A stretch of DNA of 6,494 nucleotides, from contig JAKBSX010000177.1 in NCBI GenBank assembly GCA_021844725.1, positions 1 to 6,494 on the forward strand, in the 5' to 3' direction. The first letter of the stretch is position 1, and each line of letters begins with the position of its first letter. This document shows, piece by piece, positions 6,000 through 6,494 of this stretch. The stretch comes from Actinomycetes bacterium. Its GTDB lineage: Bacteria > Actinomycetota > Acidimicrobiia > Acidimicrobiales > Acidimicrobiaceae. The position numbers and the translations under genes are program-made. The notes under the pieces are model-generated. The model worked only from the letters and a program-made list of their open reading frames with translations, was not told the DNA's origin and ran no database searches.

Positions 6000-6277
6000 T
6001 ACTGACCGAAAATGGCAAAAAAGTGAAACACTGCTTCCGGGGCCGATACCCCGAAAAAAGTTGTTAACCTGTTACATGTAACAATTTTTATTATATATCC
6101 ATTCGCCGACTCATCCATCACGCACCCCTTTTTCGTTGTCGGCGAAATTGCCAGCAGTGCCTTAAGAGGACATGACAAAATTCCGTTCAGAGCAAACCGA
6201 CGCCATTCACGCAGTCTGCCGCCAAGCCCAGTCGTCAGCTCCCTGACCGGATTGCCTGAATATAATTGCCTCGCCAC
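5999..6277 (-). CDS. Doubtful open reading frame of unknown function
   Basis: A 92-residue frame runs from GTG 6277 to TAA at 6001-5999. The same frame is open upstream without a start codon as far as TGA 6421-6419, and the region just before the GTG (WCELEYADGITDALGLIDA) looks as protein-like as the ORF itself. This suggests a broken gene or a chance frame. The strong TATA box and palindrome at 6070-6098 lie inside it, which argues against it being an active gene. No family is recognised, and no ribosome-binding site is evident. Confidence 0.18.
   Translation of the reverse strand: MARQLYSGNPVRELTTGLGGRLREWRRFALNGILSCPLKALLAISPTTKKGCVMDESANGYIIKIVTCNRLTTFFGVSAPEAVFHFFAIFGQ
6070..6083. promoter_or_regulatory. 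Perfect 14-base palindrome, candidate operator
   Basis: TGTTACATGTAACA is a perfect inverted repeat of two 7-base halves, with a second palindrome GTTAAC (6063-6068) next to it. It lies directly beside the TATA box at 6088-6098. For a - strand transcript it would fall between TATA box and start site, a typical repressor position; for a + strand transcript it would lie just upstream, a typical activator position. Confidence 0.45.
6085..6100. promoter_or_regulatory. Strong TATA box, direction uncertain
   Basis: TTTTTATTATATATCC is the best TATA-like sequence in the window, in an otherwise moderate-GC context. Read on the - strand, a purine-rich GCGAATGG precedes it, resembling a BRE, and transcription would start near 6067 toward the GIY-YIG gene. 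Read on the + strand, the start would be near 6120, far from the frame at 6359. The - direction is slightly favoured. Confidence 0.4.
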
Positions 6278-6358
6278 GGCATCTATGAGCCCCAGGGCAT
6301 CCGTGATACCATCCGCATATTCCAGTTCACACCAGTCGACGGCACAGGGGGCATCGCA

Positions 6359-6494
6359 ATGAACGGGGGATACAGATTCTACTCTCTCGATTTTCCGGAG
6401 AGTGTGGACTTTCAGTTTTCAACGCTTGTCCGCAATATAGTGAAAGGAAGGCACGCCATCAATCTGATCATACAGAAAGAGGGGCTGTCTCCCA
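6359..6494 (+). CDS. N-terminal part of an unrecognised protein, running off the window
   Basis: ATG 6359 opens a frame with no stop to the end of the window (45 complete codons). A G-rich AGGGGG (6346-6351) lies 7 bases before it and may serve as a weak ribosome-binding site. The frame is also open upstream to TTG 6266. The visible sequence begins MNGGYRFYSLDFPESVDF and continues with a helix-like FSTLVRNIVKGRHAINLIIQ ending in GLSP, which could be the first part of a helix-turn-helix domain; this is a weak impression. The opposite strand is largely open here too but carries a TGA at 6421-6419, so the + strand is favoured. No family is assigned. Confidence 0.4.
   Translation, partial: MNGGYRFYSLDFPESVDFQFSTLVRNIVKGRHAINLIIQKEGLSP

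Larger units (their letters stand above)
5865..6069. other. Gene-poor stretch upstream of the GIY-YIG gene
   Basis: No recognisable gene. On the - strand a frame runs from after the TAA near 6078 to TAG 5891-5889 without a stop. It includes KLKRLAQ inside the repeat and a possible 24-residue peptide from ATG 5963 (MAKVMASVVTRITLYDTD). This may be leader sequence, a tiny gene or a remnant. Confidence 0.4.

Noticed and set aside
6171..6245. 24-codon + strand frame from ATG 6171 preceded by AGAGGA
   Set aside because: Very short, ribosome-site spacing too tight, no recognisable sequence.

Overview
The window looks like accessory DNA from an archaeon, most plausibly a Thermoplasmata-like lineage; this is inference. 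The signs are TATA-like boxes 25-40 bases upstream of several starts, near-leaderless genes, TTG and GTG starts, and a GGTGAT ribosome-binding site matching the archaeal 16S 3' end. No rRNA, tRNA or marker gene is present, so the phylum is not proven.

Bases 1-4875 hold a co-directional run of metabolic genes on the + strand. First is the 3' end of a medium-chain (zinc-type) dehydrogenase (1-309). Next comes what looks like a frameshifted small gene (316-649). Then follow a sulfatase/alkaline-phosphatase-fold hydrolase (684-2102), a short-chain dehydrogenase (2126-2935), a metal-dependent amidohydrolase of the FluG/amidohydrolase-2 type (3040-4134) and an Asp/Glu-racemase-superfamily enzyme closest to maleate cis-trans isomerases (4135-4875). 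The spacing (23 bases, 104 bases with an internal TATA-like box, 0 bases) suggests one or two transcription units. Two oxidoreductases, a phospho- or sulfo-ester hydrolase, an amidohydrolase/decarboxylase and a two-cysteine isomerase together read like a catabolic cassette for a small substituted acid. The substrate cannot be read from the sequence. Two active-site details are unusual: the sulfatase-fold enzyme has Thr where sulfatases carry the Cys/Ser that becomes formylglycine, and the short-chain dehydrogenase appears to have Ala in place of the catalytic Ser.

Bases 4876-6494 are different in character: sparse genes, broken reading frames and a 19/21 direct repeat (5041-5061 and 5979-5999) bracketing about 900 bases. 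Inside the bracket is one convincing gene on the - strand, a stand-alone GIY-YIG nuclease domain protein of 99 residues (5559-5858). Beyond it, a perfect 14-base palindrome abuts a strong TATA box (6070-6098), a typical arrangement for a regulated archaeal promoter. A reading frame of unknown function begins at 6359 and runs off the window. This half looks like decayed or mobile DNA, but no transposase could be identified.
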